From positions 1,178,001 to 1,242,000 of the forward strand of contig NHNY01000003.1 in NCBI GenBank assembly GCA_002786065.1: DNA of 64,000 nt. The letters are read 5' to 3'. This document shows, piece by piece, positions 33,182-43,800 of the stretch; positions within the stretch are counted from its first letter, which is position 1, and each line of letters starts with the position of its first letter. A model generated the notes under the pieces. It saw only the letters and a program-made list of their open reading frames with translations. It was not told the origin of the DNA and made no database searches. The translations under genes were made by a program, and so were the position numbers. This DNA comes from Microcyclospora pomicola (Eukaryota > Ascomycota > Dothideomycetes > Capnodiales).

Positions 33182-33603
33182 TAGTATGACAGCTCTTGCT
33201 CATAACGGCTCTTCCTTACGAGCAGTGAGTGCCATTCTCCATCGCCAGTGGCGAACATACATGGGCTTAGCGTGATATGGCTAATCGGCAGTCGACTCGA
33301 TCTCAGTACGATCTAGAAATCATATTGAAGCAACCGACTTAGCTCTACGGGTTAGCTAAAGCTTGCTCGTCCTTCGACTCGAATCTCCTTGTTTCCAGAG
33401 CATAATTTCTCTCCAAACTTGAACATTGAATCACAAGACAGGAGAAGCAAAGAGACCAACGATATAAGTAGCATTCAATCCTCTCTCTGCTGTACATATT
33501 GTTCATCTCCCCAGTCTTAGTCCTACGACACATTCCCATTCCATCTTTCCTCTTCACCCCCAAGCTCATGTATGCGACAGCCCATGCGACTTCTCACAGC
33601 CAT
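33182..33603. other. Convergent intergenic region
   Basis: 3' flanks of the deacetylase and COX12. No gene or repeat recognised. Confidence 0.4.
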
Positions 33604-34140
33604 CTATTGGTCCAATCGAGCCGGGAACGTGCCGTTCTCACGCTGGTCGTCCCAGCGCTCGCACCACGACGACGGGCACAGCGAGCGGTACGCGATGAAG
33701 AACTGTTGCCGTAGCGAAGAGAAGTCGTTAGCATCCCTGCTTTTATACCCAAGACTCTGCATCCCCAACCGCCGGTATCTTCCTCTCTCGCCCACCGAAG
33801 CTTGACCACTCATCCACCCGCAAACTCGAATCTTCGCCCTGGAGTGAGATGCTGAAACGTACCTGACGGCAAGGCTTGAAGTCCTCACCCTTGGCGAGGA
33901 TGCACTTGTGGTAGTCGACGTAGTTCTGCCAGCAGTGCTTGGTCTGGTTCTGGTTGGGGAAGCGGGCGTCGAAGCCCGCGGTGACGAACTTGAAGGGCAT
34001 GGTGACGCGCTCCTGGGGGTAACGCATCTATGTCAGTGGTTTTGCTCGTGCAGGCTCGTGTGCTATGCTTCCTGTGCCATGGGTGGTGGCGGGCGGGAGC
34101 ACGATGGGGAGAGGACGCAGCTCACCTCATCGTCGGACAT
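33604..34140 (-). CDS. COX12: Cytochrome c oxidase subunit VIb (Cox12)
   Basis: Nuclear-encoded subunit at the intermembrane-space side of complex IV. Exons 34140-34126 (only MSDDE), 34027-33863, 33702-33604; 92 aa. The core [20 protein letters not shown] is diagnostic, with the twin-Cys CHCH pattern: C-x9-C in [12 protein letters not shown] and C-x10-C starting CRQFF. This fold is oxidised by Mia40 on import. The tail is [14 protein letters not shown]. Introns have GTGAGC...ATAG and GTACGT...ACAG. Its start faces an NDUFA4-like gene 282 bases away. Confidence 0.95.
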
Positions 34141-34422
34141 GATGGCGGTATTTCTCGGGGTGGAGAGGTTTGTGTAGACGTGAAGTGACGGAAGGAGGCG
34201 TGAGCTTCGTAGAGCTTGTGCTGTGGTGGTGTCGGGGTGGTGAAGTCGAAGTGTGCTGCTTGCATCCATCCATTGACATGCGGCAACTTCCGGGACCGCG
34301 ATTGGCTAGCCGAGCTTCCTTACAGCACCTTCTGCTGGGCGTGTGGGAAGACAGACGACCTACTCTTTACCATAACTCTCCACTCTACCACCTCAAACAG
34401 TGTCTGCATCGGCTTCTCCAAG
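34141..34422. promoter_or_regulatory. Shared promoter of COX12 and NDUFA4-like gene
   Basis: 282 bases between two outward-facing start codons of respiratory-chain genes. Both transcripts must start here. No specific factor site assigned. Confidence 0.6.
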
Positions 34423-34898
34423 ATGCAGTCCACACGCCTTTTCGCACCGGCAGCGAGCATGCTGCGTGCCCGCGCCCCGATGGCCCTGCGCGCCCAGCCG
34501 AAGCGCATGTTCCAGTCTACGCCGAAGAAGATGATGCCAGTTCCTGTATGCTCTGCCCACACCCAAATGACCTATGATCACATTGCTGACACCTAGACTT
34601 GCAGAAAGAAGAGCACGCCGGTAAATGCCACCCCTGCCCATAATCGACACGGTCCCAAATTCGTCAAAACACGCAAAGCTCTTCCCAAATCCAGCTCCTT
34701 TACTAACCCCTTCCGCCTTGACCAGCCCACACCATCTCCCAGCGTATCCGCCAACTGAAGAAGATTCCCCCGGAGTTGATCCCGCTCGGCGTCGTGTTGG
34801 CCGCTGCCATTGGCGCCGCCGCGTACTCGCTCGGCCGTAAACTGTACGTCGACAAGACGCTGCGGTTGGTGAGGCAGGGCAAGCAATCGGAACACTAA
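34423..34898 (+). CDS. NDUFA4/B12D-like mitochondrial subunit
   Basis: Exons 34423-34545, 34605-34620 (16 nt), 34726-34898; 103 aa. An Arg/Ala-rich mitochondrial presequence (MQSTRLFAPAASMLRARAP...MFQSTPKK) is followed by KEEHA, then AHTISQRIRQLKKIPPELIP, a transmembrane helix (GVVLAAAIGAAAYSLG) and LYVDKTLRLVRQG. This matches the small B12D/MLRQ family. Animal NDUFA4 was first placed in complex I and later in complex IV. Exon 3 starts at 34726, not at the later AG before CGTATC, since only this start keeps frame with the 16-nt exon. The second intron has a perfect TACTAAC branch site. Confidence 0.82.
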
Positions 34899-35366
34899 GT
34901 TGTTGGGAGGCGCTCGATGAAGAAGGCCAGCGTGAGCTAGGAAAGAGGAAGAGGGAGACGACGAATGGCCAAGGCAGGAAAGTAGACAGCAGGGGGCCAT
35001 GTAGCGTCTGGAAGAGCTTATACGTGTATACATCCCTGTCAAACAAGGCACTTCTTTTTATCGAGCACGAGTTCTGGGATTGATGGTGGTTAGTAGGCGA
35101 GAGTGAAATATCTGCTGTACGGCCTGCGACGTCTGCCTAGTTTAGAGAGGATGTTTACCGCAGTTTTGTCAAAACATTGGCTTGCGTTTCGTTCTTTGGG
35201 CATACACCACCAGCATGATATCTACTCAGTCCCACAAGCATCTTTACGGACATGACAAGTCAAGAGAACAGCTGAAGATCAACATGGCAATGGCATTTCG
35301 ACGCCTCACTTATCATTTTGTACTCGAAATCACAGATCCATAAACTTAATTCGCTCCAAGTCAAAA
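34899..35366. other. Convergent intergenic region
   Basis: 3' flanks of the NDUFA4-like gene and the S1P lyase gene. No gene recognised. Confidence 0.4.
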
Positions 35367-37064
35367 CTATGTCTTATAAAGCGTATCAAGGAACCCCGTG
35401 GCGAGATCTCTCACAATACTCTTGTCGGGAATTGCGCCCGCAACTCCATACAACGCCGCCGCCGAACCCTTCGTGCCATCTGTCTTGCCACGAAGACTCT
35501 CGACCGCGGTCTCTAGATCCTTCAGGAGCTCGTCTACCACAGCGACAATGGGCAGGGTGACAGCGACATGAATAGCTGGCGGGTCTTGGAGGGCGTTCAG
35601 ATGCCAGCCTTTGTGAGACATGGCATCGGCAAGGTCGTAGATGTCCACGCGGTTCATGAGCGGTGTGGTGGCGTTTGGCGCGGCGCGGAAAGCGACGACG
35701 GAGACCATCGGCTTGCCGACGATGCGGAGTGAAGATGACAGCATAGGGGATGTGCGGATGGTGTCTTCAATTGTCTTTGCCGCGCCGACGATCTTCAGAC
35801 ATGTGTCAATGTAGCCGTCCTCACCCATGCGCATGAGACTGGCCCAGCATCCAGCGATCAAGGCGCCTGGTCGCGATCCGGCAATGGAAGGAGAAGCATA
35901 GACACCTCCACTCCAGTCAGGACACACGTAGTATTGGTAGCGTCTGTGCTCTCGTGTGCGGTATAGTACCACGCTGTTGCCCTTAGGTGCAAAGCCATAC
36001 TTGTGAGTATCAACAGAGATAGACGTCACTCCAGGGACACGGAAGTCAAAGTCCGGCGATGGGAAGCCCGACTTCTCCAAGAAAGCAATAATGAAGCTGC
36101 CAAGACAGCAGTCGACGTGTAGCGGCAGTCTGTTCTTAAGAGCTAACCTCGACAGAGCAGGAATGTCGTCGATGATGCCGTGGGGGAAGTTTGGTGCGCT
36201 TCCTACCAGGAGGATCGTGTTCGAATTGATAAGACGTGCCACCGCAGCTGTGTTGACACGGTAACTCGGCTCCGGACACGGGACCAGATGCACACGAATG
36301 TTAAAGTATTCGCCTGCCTTGCGGAAAGCCGTGTGCGCGGTCTCAGGCAAGATCATCTCAGGCTTCGTAACGCCTCGTTCGTGATATGCTTTTTGACGTG
36401 CCGCGAGTACTGCCATGATGATACTCTCGGTTCCACCACTTGTTGAGACACCCGCACCAGTCGCTGGTGGTGCGTGGAAGAGCCCTAGAACCATCGCCAC
36501 GACCTCCGCCTCCATCTTCCTCACCCCAGGAAACACATCCGGATGGATTGGATTGCTCACACCAAATCTCTTGAAGGCTTCGCTTTGTAGATCACTCAAC
36601 TCGAGGCCACCGTGATACACTGCTCCACTGACCCGTCCGTCTTCCCATCTTGTATGCTCCATCTCGGATAGCTTCTCCAACTCTGCTCGGACCTGATCCG
36701 CAGTCCATCCTGCTGTTGGCAGTGCTGTATGCTTCGTGACGCCTGGTCCGCTCGGTACAAGCTTCCCCTCCAGCTCTCCGATAGCTTTGTCTACATCTGC
36801 CCGGACCTTGGATTGCACGAATGGTAGGCGGAGGAATGCAGCGTATAGCCGGCGGTAGATGTGCTTGTAGAGCTGCACGACAGAACCGACGACCCCATAG
36901 CCGCGGATCTGAAGGTATGAAGAGCGAGTCAATCGGAGGACGAAGAGGATCAGGAGCAGGTTACGCAGCGCATTGTAGCCATTCGACAGCAATAGTTGCC
37001 GGGTGTGGGGATTAGAGAGTGTCTTGCGAAGTGGACCCGCGGTCGACTTCCTGGAGCCAGCCAT
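35367..37064 (-). CDS. DPL1: Sphingosine-1-phosphate lyase
   Basis: PLP enzyme of the ER membrane that splits long-chain base 1-phosphates into a fatty aldehyde and phosphoethanolamine, the exit step of sphingolipid breakdown. Single exon, 565 aa. One N-terminal membrane helix (NALRNLLLILFVLRL, about 31-45). The catalytic domain includes SGAVYHGG, FGVSNPIHPDVFPGVRKMEA, the phosphate-binding GVSTSGGTESI, LHVDCCLGSF and the PLP-binding SVDTHKYGFAPKG with Lys355. YYVCPDWSGGVYASPSIAGSRPG follows, then the C-terminal domain. All key residues of the family seem present. Confidence 0.96.
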   Translation of the reverse strand: MAGSRKSTAGPLRKTLSNPHTRQLLLSNGYNALRNLLLILFVLRLTRSSYLQIRGYGVVGSVVQLYKHIYRRLYAAFLRLPFVQSKVRADVDKAIGELEGKLVPSGPGVTKHTALPTAGWTADQVRAELEKLSEMEHTRWEDGRVSGAVYHGGLELSDLQSEAFKRFGVSNPIHPDVFPGVRKMEAEVVAMVLGLFHAPPATGAGVSTSGGTESIIMAVLAARQKAYHERGVTKPEMILPETAHTAFRKAGEYFNIRVHLVPCPEPSYRVNTAAVARLINSNTILLVGSAPNFPHGIIDDIPALSRLALKNRLPLHVDCCLGSFIIAFLEKSGFPSPDFDFRVPGVTSISVDTHKYGFAPKGNSVVLYRTREHRRYQYYVCPDWSGGVYASPSIAGSRPGALIAGCWASLMRMGEDGYIDTCLKIVGAAKTIEDTIRTSPMLSSSLRIVGKPMVSVVAFRAAPNATTPLMNRVDIYDLADAMSHKGWHLNALQDPPAIHVAVTLPIVAVVDELLKDLETAVESLRGKTDGTKGSAAALYGVAGAIPDKSIVRDLATGFLDTLYKT

Positions 37065-37624
37065 ATTCGTGAACGAGCAGGATCGTGTTACGCTCCAGCG
37101 ACAATCCTAGAGCATGATGTGGATGGGTGAGACTGACAACATCTACAACGGTAAGGAAGCGATTCTGTGTCCTGGAGTACAGGCAACAGAGAGACTACCG
37201 CAATGCATGTTTCGACCGCGGCATACAAGGATGACGATGGTTGCTCCTGACCAATCACAGTGAAGAATGAGTCATGCCTTGCTCGCTGCGCGACGGATTG
37301 GCATTTGCACATACGAGATACTGGAGACATCCTCGTCCTTATGCGGGTATGGAAAAAGCATCCGCTCTATAGCTCCACGACCATACTAACAAGAAGACTG
37401 ATGGGCATGATTTGGAAGAGGCATTTGATGCCATGAGCATGGTATGTTGATCATTGAAGTCAATGCGAATCACATTTCGTGGTCATGTCAAGTCCATCGA
37501 TGTACGCTACATATATGCAAGTCGTGCTATTCCATAATTTCATCATCCAAGTCGTAGGTCTGTACCAACCATATTGATCCAATCGAGTGCGCTCGCGCAG
37601 GTCCATCTTTGGGAGAAACTCTCA
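37065..37624. other. Intergenic
   Basis: Promoter of the S1P lyase and 3' flank of the HbrB-like gene (same strand). Nothing else recognised. Confidence 0.4.
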
Positions 37625-40153
37625 TCAACCAGCGACAAGACCAACTCTTTGTCCAGGCGGATTCTTCATTCCCACCCAGCCTCTTCTATCTCGACCTGTC
37701 CGCCCTCGTCCAAGCCAGTTGTACTTCAGCGCTCCTGTCAGTCTCTCAACCACACCCTGTCCAATATCACCAGTCTGGCAGCCGGCTAGGACGTACAGAC
37801 ACTGCAACATCCGAGCCACGGTCTCCGTTACTTTGGCAGGGTCAGTAAAGGATTCGAGCAGCGGAGAAGGTTGCGTGGTAGCCGAGAACGACCCAGGACC
37901 GCCAATTGCTGGCGAGTTGAGGTTGACATGAGCTAAACTGGCCCCAAACGAGCCTGCTGAGGTATTTGAAGTTGCACGGCTGCGGCCTGCAAGTGATAAT
38001 GCGCCTCCCGAGGAGGTGCTAGCAGCATCTAGATATGTAGAACCCTGCGAGTTGTAACTGCTGAGATGTGGACTGAGACTACCCGCGGTACCCGGTCTGT
38101 CGAACCCCGACGCCGATGGGTCACTGCGAGCGTGCTCTCGGCCTTTGGTTTCATCCGCTGCTGTCGAGTTCAGGCTTCCCAAGGACAATCGGCTGAATAC
38201 AGCCATAAGACTCTCATGACGTGGTAAGATGACGATGTCGCGAAACGATATGAGTGTAAGTCTTCGAACGTCCAGCTCTTCGCCCAGTGTTGTCAGACGA
38301 CCAGTCTCGCCAGACGAGGATGGTCGCTCATCGGACTTCAGTGCTTCTGGCATCGCACCCCAGAACTCCTGCGCTTCTCGTACGCTCATGATGACGCCTC
38401 GACCCTTGAATTCAAGATCAAGAGGTAAGAAGACCGCTTCTAAGAAGGGGATGATGCTACTATAAACTCCAATCCACATCTCAACCAGTTTTGTGATCAG
38501 TCTGTCGTCGGGCACGCCTCGTAATGTCTGCCGGAGAGATGTGAATCCAGTTTGTAGAAGATCTCGAATGTCTTCGACAAGTACAATTGCGGATTTGCGT
38601 TGTATGCATCGACGAATGTGTACCGTGACGAGTGCGTTAAAATCCTCGATCGGTGTGCGTAGATCTTCACCCGAGAACAAATTGAGTAATCGTGCTTTCA
38701 ACAAAGGCCAGGCATCGTCTGGTCCAAGACCAGGCAGGCCCATTTGTACGCCGATGTTACTGAAGGTTTGTTGCGAGATGAGACTGCCAGTCTCGGAGGG
38801 CAACGAGAAGATACTCGCGCCGGTGGTGGAAGGTGGTCCGATCGAGCTATCGTATTGCGATGGACCGAGGTAGAGATCGCCGGGCCCGAGATTAGATGTA
38901 TTGGATATCGTAGGTGCAAGGTCTAACTTCGCCGCTGCAGCTGCAGCTTTCTCTTCCTTTTTCTTCTCTCGTAATGCTCTTCCACCATGTCGGAGATCGA
39001 AGCCCGACATTGACTTGGCGAAACTGTTTGGCCCTGGAGAGTCTGGGGTGAATGAATATAGCGGAGCAGGTTTCTCGGGGTTAGTGGGTTGAGAGTTTGA
39101 ATGTGCAGAAGATAATGGCATTTGTGGGGTGTCGTCTTTCAGCTTGTGTTTTTGTCGTGATAAGAAATGATGGCGCTTCTCCTTCTCCTTTTCTGACGCC
39201 AATGGTACAAGAGTTGAGGTCGAGCCATTTGCGGAAGAATATAGAGAATTTGCACTAGAATCCGGACCAGCCAGACTTGTAGTCGATGCATTGGCAAAGC
39301 CCCCTCGCAGCAATTGCGCCCCGTATACAGATTTGGCAGGGGATGGCATTCCCGGAGCGACCTTGCTCTCCTTTTCCTTGGACAAGCTAATACTTTTTGG
39401 TGCCTTGGAAAATAGCTTCATCTTCGAAGTCTTGATTTTAGATTCTTTCTCTACTGGCGTGGCTGGGGCTGCAAATTGTGATTGTGCCAATGGCCGTGGC
39501 GAAGGTAGAGGAGATTTACCACTCGGAAAGGCAACATTTGCCGCTGTGGTCGCAGTAAGTCGGTTCAATCCTCCAGCCGACGACACCTGTGGGCTTTGCA
39601 TGTTGCCTCCTTGCCTGGACACCGTGGATCCGGAGGTCGTTATGGGTGTCAGTCCTGGAAATGATCGCTTTCGCTCCTGTTGTGCAGGCGGCGATATGTG
39701 GTGCATGGCAGTTTGAGCGGCTATTTGCGAGGCAGATAGCCCGCTACTGCTCGAGACCGCATGCGGTAGACTCGGTTCGAAAAACCCTTGGCTGCGCTGT
39801 CTGGCGCGATGTGCGAATTGTTGTCCTTGAGGCATACTAGGGGAGATCGCTCGATAGGAACCGTCGACGGAGGTTCGGACTTGCTGCGCATGTAGACTTT
39901 GCAGCGCACTTGTGCTCTGCGAAGGATTTGGTCCATTTGCAGTAGATGGCCGAACGAGGCCTTGCTGTAGATATGGCGATTTTGAATTATTGATCGATGA
40001 CGGTGGCGAGGCTGCAATGGAGTCATTGGAGGCTGTCGAGATACTGGACTCACTCTGCTGAGAAGTTTGTGATAAAGATGAACGGGAACGATGGCCCATA
40101 GGTGAATGTGGTGCCGGTGGCGGAGCCAACGGCGAGAAGGAACCTTGATTCAT
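37625..40153 (-). CDS. hbrB: HbrB/Bit61-like TORC2 subunit
   Basis: Single exon, 842 aa. The first 440 residues are low-complexity Ser/Pro/Gln-rich with a few basic patches. From about residue 480 the HbrB-like domain runs: DDAWPLLKARLLNLFSGEDL, TPIEDFNALVTVHIRRCIQR, LVEDIRDLLQTGF, IIPFLEAVFLPLDLEFKGRG. After a Ser-rich insert it ends with RRLTLISFRDIVILPRHESL. The tail LKYNWLGRGRTGRDRRGWVG is also family-like. HbrB was named from an Aspergillus hyperbranching mutant; yeast Bit61/Bit2 and human Protor are TORC2 components. Role here by homology: TORC2 at the plasma membrane, polarity and cell-wall control. Confidence 0.88.
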   Translation of the reverse strand: MNQGSFSPLAPPPAPHSPMGHRSRSSLSQTSQQSESSISTASNDSIAASPPSSINNSKSPYLQQGLVRPSTANGPNPSQSTSALQSLHAQQVRTSVDGSYRAISPSMPQGQQFAHRARQRSQGFFEPSLPHAVSSSSGLSASQIAAQTAMHHISPPAQQERKRSFPGLTPITTSGSTVSRQGGNMQSPQVSSAGGLNRLTATTAANVAFPSGKSPLPSPRPLAQSQFAAPATPVEKESKIKTSKMKLFSKAPKSISLSKEKESKVAPGMPSPAKSVYGAQLLRGGFANASTTSLAGPDSSANSLYSSANGSTSTLVPLASEKEKEKRHHFLSRQKHKLKDDTPQMPLSSAHSNSQPTNPEKPAPLYSFTPDSPGPNSFAKSMSGFDLRHGGRALREKKKEEKAAAAAAKLDLAPTISNTSNLGPGDLYLGPSQYDSSIGPPSTTGASIFSLPSETGSLISQQTFSNIGVQMGLPGLGPDDAWPLLKARLLNLFSGEDLRTPIEDFNALVTVHIRRCIQRKSAIVLVEDIRDLLQTGFTSLRQTLRGVPDDRLITKLVEMWIGVYSSIIPFLEAVFLPLDLEFKGRGVIMSVREAQEFWGAMPEALKSDERPSSSGETGRLTTLGEELDVRRLTLISFRDIVILPRHESLMAVFSRLSLGSLNSTAADETKGREHARSDPSASGFDRPGTAGSLSPHLSSYNSQGSTYLDAASTSSGGALSLAGRSRATSNTSAGSFGASLAHVNLNSPAIGGPGSFSATTQPSPLLESFTDPAKVTETVARMLQCLYVLAGCQTGDIGQGVVERLTGALKYNWLGRGRTGRDRRGWVGMKNPPGQRVGLVAG

Positions 40154-40853
40154 ATTGCGATGAGCATGTGCGATAGCTGCTTAGAATGAAAGATAGGATA
40201 GTCAAGCGATGGTGAGCAGGTCGGTAGCCAAGATGAGTATGAGTTCATGGAATCACAAGGTAGGATCGCTCCTCAGTAGTGAGGAGTGAGGACATCTGTG
40301 TCGTGCTCAATGAAGGACGGCATAGAACTACCGCTCCATGCTAACCGCTTTTGGAGGACTGAGGAGTGGCTTCTGGCCCATCAACTATACACATTCTGGC
40401 ATCACGCAACGGTCCTTGAACGAGTGAAATGTCGCGAAGCAGCAATGCATGTCTCAAGTGATCCGGTACGCAGTTGCGGCGTTTGGGAGGCAGGTAGAGG
40501 AATGACGCATATTCGCTACTCTGCACTTCCCAGGCCACCGGTCCTACATGTATCAATGAGAGGATGCGGTTTCGCGACTAGCGGCAGCAGCACAATGATC
40601 GCATTCTCACAAGCTGTCAACGATTTACTGGTCGAAAAGGGCGCGCTGTTAGGGGGTCGATTTGCAGCATAACATACACACGATGGCAAAGACGTCACAA
40701 AGTACAAGCAAGTTCGACTTGATTTGGAGTTCGTCATCGCTGTCTAAGTCACAGACTCTGGGGAGCAACCATATTTCAAAACGATCAAACAGCTCGAGCA
40801 CAGCGCAGCCAAATACCTGTCAAGGGCCCGGCAACCATAGCTCTGTGAAGATA
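40154..40853. other. Intergenic
   Basis: Promoter of the HbrB-like gene and 3' flank of the giant gene (both minus strand). Short frames only. Nothing recognised. Confidence 0.4.
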
Positions 40854-43800
40854 CTAGCGGTCGAAGTGCGAAGGCTCCAAGATCCGACCCTCAAGAAGTA
40901 TGCCCATGTCTGTTCTCGCTATTCCCTCGCCATCTCTCCTCATAGTCACAAGGCTCTGGAGAAACTTGACGGGGCTCTTCGTCAAAGCAGAATACTTTCC
41001 ACCAACGTTTCCCTTGTCGTCCTTCAAGATGAATCCATCGGCAGCAATGTCCCATCCTTCTGCGGCGGTACCGACAGCAAGCCCAAGATACTTGCACGTG
41101 TAGACCAAATCGTCGTAGCTGGTGAAATAGAGTTGGCCGGCGAAGATGTTGAGTTGAGCTATAAGCCTGGGGTGAATGGGTGGCGTGGGTCTTGAAGAGC
41201 CTCCGACGTGCATGAAGTCCAGACGGTCCAGCGAGCGCGATCCGACATTGCTTCGAGGGGTATACAGATGCAAGGCGACATTCGCGGAGCTCTGGATGCT
41301 AGGCAGAAGCTCCTGTGCTTCTGCCGGACTGATGATCATCATTGTGCTTACAACTTCGTCTACCATGGATAGCAGAATCCACTGTACCGGTCGCTGGAAG
41401 CTGTCATGTTGTGTAGCGACCGTCATGGCGCCAGTGTCGATGGTCCTCGCGAAGTCGACGGTCACGCAAAGATCAGATTCGCCCTGCTCACTCAGCTCTT
41501 CCAATCTTATCCATTCCGCTGCACTAGTGTTCGCCAGAGACGTGAAAGCGTTTTGAATCGCCGCTGAACCAGATGGAAGTTTACCAGTGACCACGAAGCT
41601 CTCGACATCTTTGTGGACAACGTGTTTTCGTGGATTCGCTGGTGGCGCCTTTTCGATCTGGCGTTCCTGCTCTGTTTCTGGAGACAGCTCTCGCTCCTGC
41701 TCCTCTTGAAGAGAGGCAGAGTTGAAACGTAAGTTTTCGAACTCGCGACAGCGTTGCTGGATTTCAGCCATTGATGAGTTCCCGTGGATATCCTTGAACA
41801 TGGATGTACCGCTGGAATCGGTACTCGGTCGGTATCTGCGCTCAAGGGATTGTGCTTCTTCCTCGAGGAACTGCCCTGCGTCTGCCTTAGATAGTATCGT
41901 CTTGTTACTGAGGTGAGCTTGTTCCCAAATTCCTTCTTGATTTACGAAGCGCTTGCCTTGCGCGGCCCATAAAGGCATACTCCGGCGAATATCCATCCAA
42001 GTTTCTTGTATCACCCAGTTCAGAATATCCGTCACTTCGATCGTGGCAGATTCTGGTTTGCCTGTTCGTTGAATGATTCGAGACCGTATCTCCTCGGGCA
42101 CCAGAAAGACGACGGTCTGGCCCTTACCCAATTTCCGAAGTCTCATACATGCTAGCACTCGATGATCAGTATTCGTGACAGACATAACGTAGGGGAAATT
42201 GCGAGCATACCTTGTACAAGCCTGTCTTTCACAAGACCTGAGCCAAGTGTGACAGCGGCTCGATAATGCTCCGGTAAACGCAGATCAATACCTCTCGTGT
42301 GGCTCTCATCAAGAAAGACTATCGTGCGATCAAGCTGAGACGCAAAAGATGAAGTTTGGAGAGACTCAACCCGACCATTTCTGCTTACAACAAAAAGCTC
42401 GTCAAACTCGTTAACGTAGACAGCCGCCTGAACATTCTCATCATGCTTCGCAAGCCAAGCGACAGCGAAATCGTGGTTAGTCAACTCCAGGATCTGAGCC
42501 CCGACATCCAAGATTACCCTCGCGGGAGGCTGGAGTGCCATTACCATGTCCAGAAGTCGGCCTACGTCCGTATCAGAAGCGCTAGTAGCAGGTGGAAGGT
42601 GGGCGACTGAATTCTCAGGTCGAAGGAGGTATTCCAGCACCAAAGCATTAGTATGCTTCTGTTCTTCCAGATCCATTTGCGTCACGTGTAAAGGTAACAC
42701 TGTCCGCGTATCATTTGTGCCACTGAAGCCGGTGCAGGGATGAGTCTTGACAGCCCCAAGGTCCCATCCAGAAGCCGACAGTTTGAATGGGAACTCCTTC
42801 ATCTCTTTCGGAAACACGAGATTGGCGAGGAAGTAGTCGATCACAGCTTTGCTATGGCAGAGTCGTGGATAGATCTCTGTCACGAATTGATGGCTATCTC
42901 GCAGGTTGACTCCCTGTAGTTGCGTAAATCCAACCGGCATCTGATCTGTATCTGCCATCCACGCTTGGTAAACGATATCCGCTTGATCAGATCTGCGGAG
43001 ATGATCAAACGTAGCTAAGAGACAGTCTTGATCCAGTCCACCGTAGTAGTAAGACAGCGTCGTTAGTAAGATGACGACGTCAGGGTGGCTGTACTCAGCT
43101 CTAAGAGAAGGGTTGTCTTTAGCACGAAACGGTACTGCCAGTTGTGTCGGAGGGCTTCTAGTTGCGTCAACACCGAAATTGACCCTCCAGCGCTTCTGAC
43201 CGAAGACAAATGACAGAACACCTGCAGCGAAGAGTCCGCGGAGCAGTAACAATATGCCTTTGGTACTTTCTGACCAGAAGCTGCCTGGTCCCAGGCGTTC
43301 TACTTGCTCGATCTCAGTTGCTGATAGGTCTAGCTTGGTGATATACCGAAGCACAGCAGATCGCATTTCTTTTGACTGCCTGGCAATAGGAAATCCATCC
43401 AGGCCTGTGTCGCAGATGTATTGCGTAACGCGCGCGAAAAGGTCAACTTGGGCATCGTCCTTCAGGATCCGCGTGCGTGGAAATTGACCATGAGAGCAGT
43501 GTTTGATTTCGAGCGATCCTGGACACGCGCGTGCAGTCTCGTGGCTGAACTTTCTGATGAGGCCAAGTACTTCGTGGATACAAAGCCAGCGTTCTGGGCT
43601 GGCGTCGATCTGCACCTGCTGGCCTACGGTGTAGATGAGCTCGAACTTCGTACTGAAGTTTTCATCGCTCTCGTCTACGACATCTCTTGCGTACTTGTTG
43701 AAGAAGTCCTCTGTTGCCAGAATGGAGTTGCCAATGTCTTCCTTACCATCTATCAAGGACTCCAGGCCCATTAACTTGAACGACAGAATGTGCTCTGGCT

